Below are positions 26,734 through 34,190 of a DNA stretch of 38,804 nt, piece after piece. Each line of letters opens with the position of its first letter. Positions within the stretch are counted from its first letter, which is position 1. This DNA is from Microvirga calopogonii (GTDB taxonomy: Bacteria; Pseudomonadota; Alphaproteobacteria; Rhizobiales; Beijerinckiaceae), in NCBI RefSeq assembly GCF_003347665.1, contig NZ_QDGA01000045.1, forward strand, positions 1-38,804, read 5' to 3'. The translations under genes were made by a program, and so were the position numbers. The notes beneath the pieces were generated by a model that saw only the letters and a program-made list of their open reading frames with translations, was not told the origin of the DNA and did no database searches.

Positions 26734-28320
26734 TCAAGATTCGGGAGGGAGTTCATCCGCCTGCGGGATCAGCCTCGGCAGATAGTTTTCGTACCAGACC
26801 TTGAGCTTGCCCAGGGCCGGATGGGCGAGGTTGCGGACGAGATAGGCTTCGATCCGCGGCAGATGCTTGAGATAGTGCGGCTTGCCGTCGCGCCGGTCGA
26901 GGCGGGCGAAGATGCCGAGGATCTTGGTGGCGCGCTGGCCTGCCATGATCGCGTAGGCGCGGGCGAAGGCCGACACGTCGAAAGCAGGATCGACGGCCTT
27001 CCGGTCGCGGGCATAGAGGCCGATGAGCTTCAGTTCGAGTTCGGGCGGCACGGTCACGCGCGCATCCTGCAACAAAGACGCGACGTCGTAGGCCGGCGAG
27101 CCCAGCACCGCATCCTGGAAGTCGATCATGCCGACCCGCTGCAGGCCTTCGCGTTTGGGCAGCCAGATCAGGTTGGGCGAGTGGTAGTCGCGCAGGGTCC
27201 AGGTGGTCGGGGCGGCGAGAACCTCGCCCAGGGTCTCGGTCCAGAGATTGACGAATTCCGCCCGCGCGGACCCTGAGAGCTGCGTGCCGATGATATGAGG
27301 CACGTACCAGTCGAGCAGAAGCTCCACCTCGATGAGGAGGGCTTCGAGATCGTAGGGCGGGATCGGATGGTCGATGCCGTCCGCCACCGGGAGCACCTGC
27401 GGCAGGGTCTGGCCGTGGAGCTGCGCCAGGACCCTGGTCGCCTCCGCGTAGCGCTCCGGGATCGGGCCTTTGGCATCGGTGACGGGCTCGGAACCGAGAT
27501 CCTCGATGAGGAGAAGGCCCGCCTCCAGGTCCTCGCCGTAGATGTAGGGCGCGCTGAAGCCAAGAGCGCGCAGGCCCTTGTCCATGGCCACGAAGGCATT
27601 CACCGTCTCGGCGAGCTTCGCGATGGTCGTATAGGGCTTGCCGCGCCGCACGGCGGGCCCGGCCGGACGTGGGGGCGAGATCATCAGGAGGGCGGTCGAG
27701 CCGTCGGGCTTCACCAGGCGCTCGTAGGAGCGGATCACGGAAGCGTCGCTCGGCATGGGCTGGCGCTTCGCATCGCCCCAGCCGCAGCGCTCGACGAGGC
27801 TGCGATAGGCCTTCATGCGCTGGAGGCGGGACGCGAAGGCGCCGGTTCCGGTGAGCATCGCGAGGCGCCCGCGGCCCTGGCTGCCGGGGGCGAAGTCGAG
27901 GCGGATATCGAGATGCTCGGGGTTAAGCGCATCGTCGGCCCGTTCGGGCCACTCGACGAGCGCGATGGCGTTCTCCGTCATCTCGTCCCAGCCCAGCTCC
28001 GTGAGTTCGTAGCCGCCGGAGAGGCGGTAGAAATCCGCATGGACGATGGGGGGACGCTGGCCGTCATAGACCTGCATCAGGGTGAAGGTGGGGCTTGGAA
28101 CCTCGAGTTCCGGATCGCCCGCAAGGGTCCGCACCAGGGCACGGGCCAGCGTGGTCTTGCCGGCGCCGAGGCCGCCCGAGAGGGTGACGAGGTCCCCGGG
28201 TTTCAGCTCTTCGGCCAGGATCCTCGCGAAGCGCTCCGTCGACTGGTGGTCGGGAAGCGTCACGATCCATGCGGCTTGCATAAGGTCCTGCTCGGGCATG
28301 AGGGCCAGTCCATTCACCAT
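26734..28320 (-). CDS. Fusion of TsaE (t6A synthesis ATPase) and AmgK-like sugar kinase
   Basis: 528 residues with two unrelated domains. Residues about 20-150 are TsaE: Walker A GGLGAGKTT (Gly49-Thr57), HADFYRL (94-100) and LVEWPER (121-127). TsaE is the ATPase of the TsaB-TsaD-TsaE complex that makes threonylcarbamoyl-adenosine in tRNAs reading ANN codons. Residues about 170-528 are an aminoglycoside-phosphotransferase fold with RDYHSPN (377-383, catalytic Asp378) and MIDFQDAVLGSPAYDV (metal-binding Asp400). It resembles AmgK, which phosphorylates the anomeric position of MurNAc/GlcNAc. murU follows directly. ATG 28320 is favoured because AGGA overlaps the upstream stop at the right distance; ATGs at 28299 and 28281 are alternatives. 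I recall such TsaE-kinase fusions from other alphaproteobacteria. Confidence 0.92.
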   Translation of the reverse strand: MVNGLALMPEQDLMQAAWIVTLPDHQSTERFARILAEELKPGDLVTLSGGLGAGKTTLARALVRTLAGDPELEVPSPTFTLMQVYDGQRPPIVHADFYRLSGGYELTELGWDEMTENAIALVEWPERADDALNPEHLDIRLDFAPGSQGRGRLAMLTGTGAFASRLQRMKAYRSLVERCGWGDAKRQPMPSDASVIRSYERLVKPDGSTALLMISPPRPAGPAVRRGKPYTTIAKLAETVNAFVAMDKGLRALGFSAPYIYGEDLEAGLLLIEDLGSEPVTDAKGPIPERYAEATRVLAQLHGQTLPQVLPVADGIDHPIPPYDLEALLIEVELLLDWYVPHIIGTQLSGSARAEFVNLWTETLGEVLAAPTTWTLRDYHSPNLIWLPKREGLQRVGMIDFQDAVLGSPAYDVASLLQDARVTVPPELELKLIGLYARDRKAVDPAFDVSAFARAYAIMAGQRATKILGIFARLDRRDGKPHYLKHLPRIEAYLVRNLAHPALGKLKVWYENYLPRLIPQADELPPES

Positions 28321-28328
28321 CGCTGTTC

Positions 28329-30899
28329 CTACTCGGCTGCGATTGGAGTTAGCGCAGATTGCGCCGATCGGCCATCAGACGGCGTCTCGTGCCGGTCATT
28401 GGGGAAGATGCACGTGACCGTGGTGCCGAGGCCAGGCGCGGACGAGATTTCGATGCGCCCGCCATGCAGTTCCACGAAGGAACGCACGATGGACAGCCCC
28501 AAACCCACGCCGCGATGGCGCGTTCCCAGCGTATGGCTCTCGAACCGCTCGAAGATGCGCGCCTTGATCTCGGGCGGAATGCCGCGCCCCTGGTCCTTCA
28601 CGTCGAAGATCACCTCGCCGCCGCGCTTGCGCGCCGACACCTGGATGGTCTGGCCGGGCGACGAGAAGCCGACCGCGTTGGAGAGCAGGTTGAACAGGAT
28701 CTGGCGAACGCGCTTGCCGTCGGCCACGAAGGTGCCGATGTCGTCCGGGGTGTCGATGACCAGGTTGAGCGAGGATTCGGCCAGCCGGTCCTCGAGCCCC
28801 CGCATGGCGGCCTCGATGGTGGAGCGGATGTCGACGATCTCCGGCGTCAGCTCCAGCGAGCCGGTATCGATGGACGCGAGATCGAGAATGTCGTTGAGGA
28901 TCGCGAGCAGCGAAGCCGAGGACCGCATGATGTGGTCGGCGTAGTCGCGCTGGCGCGGGTTGAGGGCGCCCACCGTCTCGTCGCCGAGCAATTGCGTGAA
29001 GCCGATGATGTTGGTGAGCGGCGAGCGCAGCTCATAGGACACGTGATGCACGAATTCGTCGCGCAGCCGCGAGGCGCGTTCCAGCGCCTCGTTGCGCTCG
29101 GTGAGCGCGCGCTCCACGTTCACGCTCGCGGTCACGTCGGTGAAGCTCAGGAGCGTCGCGCCGTCGGGCAGGGGCTGCGCGGCGCAGTCGAGCGCCGTGC
29201 CGTCGTGGCGTTCGATGCGGCAGGTGAGACCCATGCGCATGTCGGCGAGGCCGGCCACCGCGCCGCGAATGTCGATCCACGGCTCGTCCTGCGGCGCCAG
29301 CAAGCGGGCGACCTTGATGATCGTGTCGATATGCGGGTTTTCCGCCGTCATCTCGGGCGACAGGTTCCACATGTCGGCGAAGGCGCGGTTGTGCAGCTTG
29401 AGGCGCCCGTCGGAGCCGAACACGGCCACGCCTTCCTTCAGCGTATCGAGGGTCTCGGACTGCACGCGGGTCAGCGAATGCACCTGCGAGGCCAGTTCGA
29501 AACGCTCGCTCACGTCGTCGAACAGGTACGTGACGCCGCCCTGCGGATTGGGGTTGATGACCACGCGCAGGGTGCGCCGGTCGGGCAGATGCCACCAGGT
29601 CTCCTGCTGCTCGACCGAATGATAGCCCTGCAGGAACTCGGTCTTCCACGCCCGGAAATCCGCCTGCTCGGGAAGCTTGCGGCCAACGCGCAGCTTGTCG
29701 AGCACTTCGCTGTCCGTTGGGCGCGAGGCCAGGAACGCGGCGTCCAGGCCCCAGAGGCGCTGATAGGCGGCGTTGCTGAAGATGAGATTCTGAGAGCCGT
29801 CGAAGATCGCGACGGCGGTCGGCAGCTGATCCAGGGTGCGCACATGGGCGTCCATCTGGCGCTGCAGGTCGGTGCGGACCGCTTCGAGTTCGGACACGTC
29901 CACCGCGATGCCCGCGCTGCCGCCGGCTGTCGGGCGTTCGATCACGTCGAGCACCGCGCGATGGCCTGCGACGACCGCCGTGACTCTCCCCGAGAAGGTG
30001 ACGCCGGACAGGCGCTGCCGACGCGCCTCGTCCCGGGTGGCTGTGCCGAGGAGTTCGAGGGAGCGGGCGATGGCGTCGTCGAGATCCCTGGCCTCGACGG
30101 AGCGCAGATAGGCCTGGTTCGCCCAGAGCAGCTTGTCGTCCGTATCGCGGATCCAGAGCGGATAGGCGACGTCGTCGAGCAGCATCGTCATGGAGCGCAG
30201 GTCGCTGCGCGCAACCGCGAGCTGGCCCTGGACCTTCATGAGCTCGGCCCGGTCGCCGGTCACGTCCCGCAGGCGCAGGAGCGCCCGCCCGCCGATGGTG
30301 CGGCCTTCCACGTCGACGAAGCGGCTGCCCGTCGTGCAGCGTCCCGTCAGGCGGAAAGCCTGGCCGCGTTCCTTGAGCTGCTCGAGGGAGGTCTCGACCG
30401 CAGTGGCGTCCGCCGCAGCGAGCCAGGTGCCGAAGGCGAGGGCTCGCTGCGCCGAGGCGTTCTCGCCGACGATGGTCGGATCGCCCTGGAAGCGCGGCTC
30501 TCCGTCCCGCCCGTGCCAGCTCACGAGGAGCTGGCGCTCCGACCCCATGAGAAGGGCCGCGAGATCGTCCGCGCCCCGCAGGGCGTCGAGCTCGTTTCGC
30601 AGGCGCCGCTCCATCCGGGCGGCACGCTTGCGCTCGTGCATCAGCAGCATGGCGGTGGTGGTCGAGACGGCGACGAGGCCCATGAAGAGGCCGAAATAGA
30701 CCGCATTGTGCAGGTCGAAGCCGTTCAGGAAGCCGAGGAGGTCGGAGGCCCCTTCCCTGATCGGGAGCAGCAGGTCGTTGGCGAGAGCCGCCTGGGAGGT
30801 GCCGGCCAGGAGCGCCAGGGATAGGGGAACACGGGCCGAACCGACGAGGGAACCTTTCCCGTCGCTGCTGCCGTCGTGACGCTCCCAATGCCCGGCCAT
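28329..30899 (-). CDS. divL: DivL-like PAS-domain tyrosine-box kinase homologue
   Basis: 856 residues. An N-terminal membrane anchor (hydrophobic 24-41 and helix 66-88, FGLFMGLVAVSTTTAMLLM), a short coiled coil, about four PAS-like segments (for example DDVAYPLWIRDTDDKLLWANQAY and DQLPTAVAIFDGSQNLIFSNAAY), a HisKA-like dimerisation domain and a complete HATPase. The H-box reads VHHVSYELRSPLTNIIGF: the usual His is Tyr622. The ATP-binding boxes are intact (NLLSNAVGFS, DQGRGIP, GVGLGLSIV). A tyrosine H-box with several PAS domains next to tsaE is the hallmark of DivL, which in Caulobacter binds DivK~P and controls CckA-CtrA in cell-cycle polarity. ATG 30899 follows GGAAGGG; a start at 30998 would add 33 low-complexity residues. 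It heads a tight minus-strand operon. Confidence 0.9.
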   Translation of the reverse strand: MAGHWERHDGSSDGKGSLVGSARVPLSLALLAGTSQAALANDLLLPIREGASDLLGFLNGFDLHNAVYFGLFMGLVAVSTTTAMLLMHERKRAARMERRLRNELDALRGADDLAALLMGSERQLLVSWHGRDGEPRFQGDPTIVGENASAQRALAFGTWLAAADATAVETSLEQLKERGQAFRLTGRCTTGSRFVDVEGRTIGGRALLRLRDVTGDRAELMKVQGQLAVARSDLRSMTMLLDDVAYPLWIRDTDDKLLWANQAYLRSVEARDLDDAIARSLELLGTATRDEARRQRLSGVTFSGRVTAVVAGHRAVLDVIERPTAGGSAGIAVDVSELEAVRTDLQRQMDAHVRTLDQLPTAVAIFDGSQNLIFSNAAYQRLWGLDAAFLASRPTDSEVLDKLRVGRKLPEQADFRAWKTEFLQGYHSVEQQETWWHLPDRRTLRVVINPNPQGGVTYLFDDVSERFELASQVHSLTRVQSETLDTLKEGVAVFGSDGRLKLHNRAFADMWNLSPEMTAENPHIDTIIKVARLLAPQDEPWIDIRGAVAGLADMRMGLTCRIERHDGTALDCAAQPLPDGATLLSFTDVTASVNVERALTERNEALERASRLRDEFVHHVSYELRSPLTNIIGFTQLLGDETVGALNPRQRDYADHIMRSSASLLAILNDILDLASIDTGSLELTPEIVDIRSTIEAAMRGLEDRLAESSLNLVIDTPDDIGTFVADGKRVRQILFNLLSNAVGFSSPGQTIQVSARKRGGEVIFDVKDQGRGIPPEIKARIFERFESHTLGTRHRGVGLGLSIVRSFVELHGGRIEISSAPGLGTTVTCIFPNDRHETPSDGRSAQSALTPIAAE

Positions 30900-31213
30900 G
30901 CCGTGCTGCCCTTCCTTTGTTGGCGGCCGAAAAAGGGCCAAGTTGGATTGATCCCCGGCCGCGCCCAGCGGCACTGCAGAGGTCAACCGTCTACGCATGA
31001 ACGGAACTGCCGGCGCAGGTTCGAAGCCACAGCAACAGCCGGTCGATTCGTGTTCACTCTAGACTACCCCCGACTCCGCCAGGAAGAGGGTTAACACCCG
31101 CTTAAAGTTCCTTTGGAGAACCTGTGTGCAATTCCTCGAACCATATTGCATTTGTGACACACACATGCCGGTGCGACAGTTTGTTCGATTCGGGATTTCG
31201 CCGGCTCAATAAA
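30900..31213. other. Intergenic region upstream of divL
   Basis: Contains the presumed divL promoter (minus strand) and the downstream flank of ahcY. No gene-like reading frame fits: the open frames here are shadows or extensions into neighbouring genes. Apart from the ahcY terminator at its left end I see no clear repeat. The stretch 31100-31165 is notably AT-richer than its surroundings. Confidence 0.5.
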
Positions 31214-31238
31214 AAAGCCCGGCGCGAGGCCGGGCTTT
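31214..31238 (-). terminator. Intrinsic terminator of ahcY
   Basis: On the minus strand AAAGCCCGGC, loop CTCGC, GCCGGGCTTT followed by further T residues (six in a row counting the stem end). It starts about 20 bases after the ahcY stop, and separates ahcY from divL, which is read on the same strand. Confidence 0.92.
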
Positions 31239-31259
31239 CGCAGGCTGGTGGGCGACCGA

Positions 31260-32660
31260 TCAGTAGCGGTAGTGGTCCGGCTTGAACGGGCCCTGCTCGG
31301 AGACGCCGATATAGGACGCCTGGTCGGGGCGCAGCTTGGTGAGCTTCACGCCGATTTTCTCGAGGTGCAGCGAGGCGACCTTCTCGTCCAGGTGCTTGGG
31401 CAGGGTGTAGACCTTGCGCTCGTACTTGCCCTGCTGGGTGAAGAGCTCGATCTGGGCCAGCGTCTGGTTGGTGAACGAGGCCGACATCACGAAGGACGGG
31501 TGACCCATGGCGTTGCCCAGGTTCACGAGGCGGCCTTCCGACAGCAGGATGATGCGGTGCCCGTCGGGGAACTCGATCTCGTCCACCTGCGGCTTCACGT
31601 TGTTCCACTTCAGGTTCTTGAGAGACGCAACCTGGATCTCGTTGTCGAAGTGGCCGATGTTGCAGACGATGGCCCGATCCTTCATCGCGCGCATGTGCTC
31701 GATGGTGATCACGTCCTTGTTGCCTGTGGCGGTGACGAAGATGTCGGCGCGGGGAGCCGCGTCCTCCATGGTCGTGACCTCATAGCCTTCCATGGCGGCC
31801 TGGAGGGCGCAGATCGGGTCGACTTCCGACACCAGCACGCGGCAGCCGGCCTGGCGGAGCGAGGCGGCCGAGCCCTTGCCCACATCGCCGAAGCCCGCCA
31901 CCATGGCGACCTTGCCGGCCATCATCACGTCCGTGCCGCGGCGGATGCCGTCGACCAGAGACTCGCGGCAGCCGTAGAGGTTGTCGAACTTCGACTTGGT
32001 GACCGAGTCGTTGACGTTGATCGCCGGGAAGAGGAGCTTGCCCTCCTTCTCCATGATGTAGAGGCGGTGGACGCCCGTGGTGGTCTCTTCCGACACGCCC
32101 TTGATCGATTGGGCGAGCTCGGCGAACCAGCCCTTCGGCTTCTCGGAGAGCAGGCGCTTGATGAGGGCGAAGAACACTTCCTCTTCCTCGGAGCCCGGCT
32201 TGTCGAGGAAGGCGGTGTCGCCCTGCTCGGCGCGCAGGCCGAGATGGACCAGCATGGTGGCGTCGCCGCCGTCGTCGAGGATCATGTTCGGCATGCCGCC
32301 GCCGTGCCAGTCGAACAGCTTGGCGGTGTAGTCCCAGTACTCCTTCAGGGTCTCGCCCTTATAGGCGAAGACCGGGATGCCGGCGGCCGCGATGGCGGCG
32401 GCGGCGTGGTCTTGGGTCGAGTAGATGTTGCAGGACACCCAGCGGATGTCGGCGCCGAGAGCCTTGAGGGTCTCGATCAACACCGCGGTCTGGATCGTCA
32501 TGTGGAGCGAGCCGGCGATGCGAGCGCCCTTCAGGGGCTGCTTCGGGCCGTATTCGGCCCGGACGGCCATGAGGCCCGGCATCTCGGTCTCGGCGATCGA
32601 GATTTCCTTGCGGCCGAAATCGGCAAGGCTGATGTCTTTGACGATGTAATCCTGCGCCAT
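31260..32660 (-). CDS. ahcY: Adenosylhomocysteinase (S-adenosylhomocysteine hydrolase)
   Basis: NAD-dependent enzyme that splits S-adenosylhomocysteine to adenosine and homocysteine, relieving product inhibition of methyltransferases and feeding the methionine cycle; cytoplasmic tetramer. 466 residues, with the ~40-residue insertion typical of bacterial and plant forms. Family blocks are GARIAGSLHMTIQTAVLIETL, WVSCNIYSTQDHAAAAIA, the substrate segment NVNDSVTKSKFDNLYGCRES and the NAD loop VAGFGDVGKGSAASLR. The C-terminus ends in the conserved KPDHYRY, whose Lys and Tyr reach the NAD site of the neighbouring subunit. GAGAGAGG precedes ATG 32660. A perfect inverted repeat 76 bases upstream is a likely operator. 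I see no SAH riboswitch. Confidence 0.98.
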   Translation of the reverse strand: MAQDYIVKDISLADFGRKEISIAETEMPGLMAVRAEYGPKQPLKGARIAGSLHMTIQTAVLIETLKALGADIRWVSCNIYSTQDHAAAAIAAAGIPVFAYKGETLKEYWDYTAKLFDWHGGGMPNMILDDGGDATMLVHLGLRAEQGDTAFLDKPGSEEEEVFFALIKRLLSEKPKGWFAELAQSIKGVSEETTTGVHRLYIMEKEGKLLFPAINVNDSVTKSKFDNLYGCRESLVDGIRRGTDVMMAGKVAMVAGFGDVGKGSAASLRQAGCRVLVSEVDPICALQAAMEGYEVTTMEDAAPRADIFVTATGNKDVITIEHMRAMKDRAIVCNIGHFDNEIQVASLKNLKWNNVKPQVDEIEFPDGHRIILLSEGRLVNLGNAMGHPSFVMSASFTNQTLAQIELFTQQGKYERKVYTLPKHLDEKVASLHLEKIGVKLTKLRPDQASYIGVSEQGPFKPDHYRY

Positions 32661-32735
32661 GATGGCCTCTCTCTTGCACCTGTTCGGTTGAATTGGTGCT
32701 GTGTCTACCAGAGCTCGCAGGGAGAGGCAATCAAG

Positions 32736-32755
32736 ATATAAAGATGTCTTTATAT
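32736..32755. promoter_or_regulatory. Operator-like palindrome upstream of ahcY (probable SahR-type site)
   Basis: ATATAAAGA, TG, TCTTTATAT: a perfect 9-2-9 inverted repeat in an otherwise GC-rich region, 76 bases before the ahcY start, where it could overlap a promoter. Comparative studies describe ArsR-family regulators (SahR) controlling ahcY and methionine genes in proteobacteria through AT-rich palindromes of this general type. Attribution to SahR is inferred, and no such regulator is encoded in the window. Confidence 0.7.
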
Positions 32756-32784
32756 GTTCTTTTGGGAGGAGAGGACGCCGCTCC

Positions 32785-32875
32785 TGTCATGGCCGGGCTT
32801 GTCCCGGCCATCTCGATACGGAAAAGCGCCGTGCCTCAATCAATCGAGATCACCGGCACAAGGCCGGTGATGACG
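32785..32875. repeat. Composite palindromic repeat, family E, copy 3
   Basis: TGTCATGGCCGGG-CTTGT-CCCGGCCAT followed by GATCACCGGC-ACAAG-GCCGGTGATGACGT, the same two hairpins in the same order and orientation as 3524-3615, with the middle segment diverged. It lies between ptsH and ahcY and may end the ptsH transcript. Confidence 0.9.
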
Positions 32876-32921
32876 TGCGAAGCAATGAGCAGCGCGTCGC
32901 GCTCAGAAAAGCACTTGGAGC

Positions 32922-33242
32922 TTACTCGTCCTCGCCGAACTTGTTGGCGAGAAGGTCGTCGATGGCCTGGAGGCAGTCCTGGGCGTCCTCGCCCTTGGCC
33001 GTGACGGTGATGGAGGTGCCCTGGGCGGCCGCGAGCGTCAGAAGGCCCATGATCGAGCGCCCGCCCACGGTTTCGCCGCAGCGGGTCACCGTCACGTCGG
33101 AGTTGAAGCGTTCGACGGTCTGGACGAATTTGGCCGAGGCGCGGGCATGCAGGCCCCGGCGGTTGATGATGGGCAGCTCACGGACATCGGCTCCGTCCGG
33201 CACGGGAGCCGGAGGGCAATCCTGATCGAGGGGCCGGTCCAT
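32922..33242 (-). CDS. ptsH: Phosphocarrier protein HPr (nitrogen-type PTS)
   Basis: Small phosphotransfer protein that receives phosphate from enzyme I at His32 (NRRGLHARASAKF) and passes it to EIIA. 106 residues, with about 20 more at the N-terminus than classical HPr, which is common in alphaproteobacteria. Ser63 in GRSIMGLLTLAA is the equivalent of the HPr kinase target Ser46 of Bacillus, and an hprK-like gene is present two genes upstream. It starts 5 bases after the EIIA stop, so the two are co-transcribed. No sugar permease EIIBC is nearby: the module is regulatory (PTSNtr-like), not a sugar uptake system. Confidence 0.95.
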   Translation of the reverse strand: MDRPLDQDCPPAPVPDGADVRELPIINRRGLHARASAKFVQTVERFNSDVTVTRCGETVGGRSIMGLLTLAAAQGTSITVTAKGEDAQDCLQAIDDLLANKFGEDE

Positions 33243-33247
33243 GATGC

Positions 33248-33646
33248 TTACTTTCCCGAGAGAACGCGCGAGGCGATGTTGATGTATTTGCGCCCCGCCT
33301 CCTGGGCATGGGAGACGGCGTCGGACAGGATCTCCTCGTCGCGGACGGAAGCCAACTTGATGAGCATGGGCAGGTTGATGCCGGCTACGACCTCGACGGA
33401 GCCGTTCATGCAGGACAGGGCTAGGTTCGAGGGCGTGCCGCCGAACATGTCCGTCAGGACCACGACCCCCTGGCCCGAGTTGACCCGGCAGACGGCGGCC
33501 ATGATGTCCTTGCGCCGAGTCTCCATGTCGTCGTCGGGGCCGATCGTGATCGTTTCAAGCTGCTCTTGAGGACCCACGACATGCTCGAGCGCCGCTTTGA
33601 ATTCCGTCGCGAGCTGCCCGTGGGTGACGAGCACCATTCCAATCAT
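33248..33646 (-). CDS. manX: PTS EIIA component, mannose (ManX) family
   Basis: 132 residues, one EIIA-Man domain. The phosphorylated residue is His9 in MVLVTHGQLA. The conserved VLTDMFGGTPSNLAL loop and GINLPMLIKL block are present. In alphaproteobacteria this stand-alone EIIA has no cognate EIIB or EIIC and acts as a regulator downstream of HPr, probably sensing the phosphorylation state of the nitrogen PTS. It lies between hprK (88-base gap) and ptsH (5-base gap) on the same strand. A small hairpin, GCTCCG-AGAG-CGGAGC (33665-33680), lies in the gap before it. Target proteins are not identifiable from this window. Confidence 0.95.
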   Translation of the reverse strand: MIGMVLVTHGQLATEFKAALEHVVGPQEQLETITIGPDDDMETRRKDIMAAVCRVNSGQGVVVLTDMFGGTPSNLALSCMNGSVEVVAGINLPMLIKLASVRDEEILSDAVSHAQEAGRKYINIASRVLSGK

Positions 33647-33734
33647 AATGTTACAAGTCCGAACGCTCCGAGAGCGGAGCCGCTATTTTGTGCACCGCGA
33701 AGCCAAGCGCAAGAGCATTGAGAGGAAAAGTTCA

Positions 33735-34190
33735 TCACAGTGTCACGACCGTGTCGCAAACACCACTCAGGCAGGCCAAGGCGACATCCGCCGAGATTGC
33801 CCCGGCCTGCATCCGAATGCGAGCGACCATGACGCCGCAGAGGTCGACCTGCCTGTCCTCCGCTTCCGGATAGCGGGCAGGATCGTCGGAGAGGTCGACC
33901 ACCAGGCGCACCACGGCGGCCTTTTCGTAGGGCTGGCGGACAATGCCGAGGCCGAACACCTCGATGCTGCCGCCGAGAGGTTCCACCGGTCGCGCCAGGA
34001 GGCGGCCATGATGAACTTCGAGGCGGGTCCGGTCATCGCTGACCAGCCGTCCGAAGCGGCCCGCCCTGAGGGCGAGGGACACAACCTCGCGGGCGAGGGT
34101 CGATTTGCCGGATCCCGACGCGCCACGGATCAGAAGGCCCGCCTCGCCGACGAGAACGCAGCCGGCATGGATCGTCTCACCCTCGCTCAA
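33735..34190 (-). CDS. hprK: HPr kinase/phosphorylase, short alphaproteobacterial form
   Basis: 151 residues, containing only the C-terminal catalytic domain of the roughly 310-residue Firmicute enzyme. Walker A is GASGSGKS (Gly23-Ser30). The later part (EAEDRQVDLCGVMVARIRM, then a hydrophobic C-terminus) fits the family. It phosphorylates the regulatory serine of HPr in response to metabolic state. The start is TTG at 34190, whose TTGA overlaps the chvG stop; no in-frame ATG or GTG precedes the conserved IHAGCVLVGEAGLLIRG segment, so the gene is translated by coupling to chvG. The hprK-manX-ptsH cluster directly downstream of chvG/chvI is the classical rhizobial order. Confidence 0.93.
   Translation of the reverse strand: MSEGETIHAGCVLVGEAGLLIRGASGSGKSTLAREVVSLALRAGRFGRLVSDDRTRLEVHHGRLLARPVEPLGGSIEVFGLGIVRQPYEKAAVVRLVVDLSDDPARYPEAEDRQVDLCGVMVARIRMQAGAISADVALACLSGVCDTVVTL

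Noticed and set aside
28359..30824. 821-residue plus-strand open frame opposite divL
   Set aside because: Antisense shadow; composition Ala/Arg/Gly/Glu-rich without motifs.
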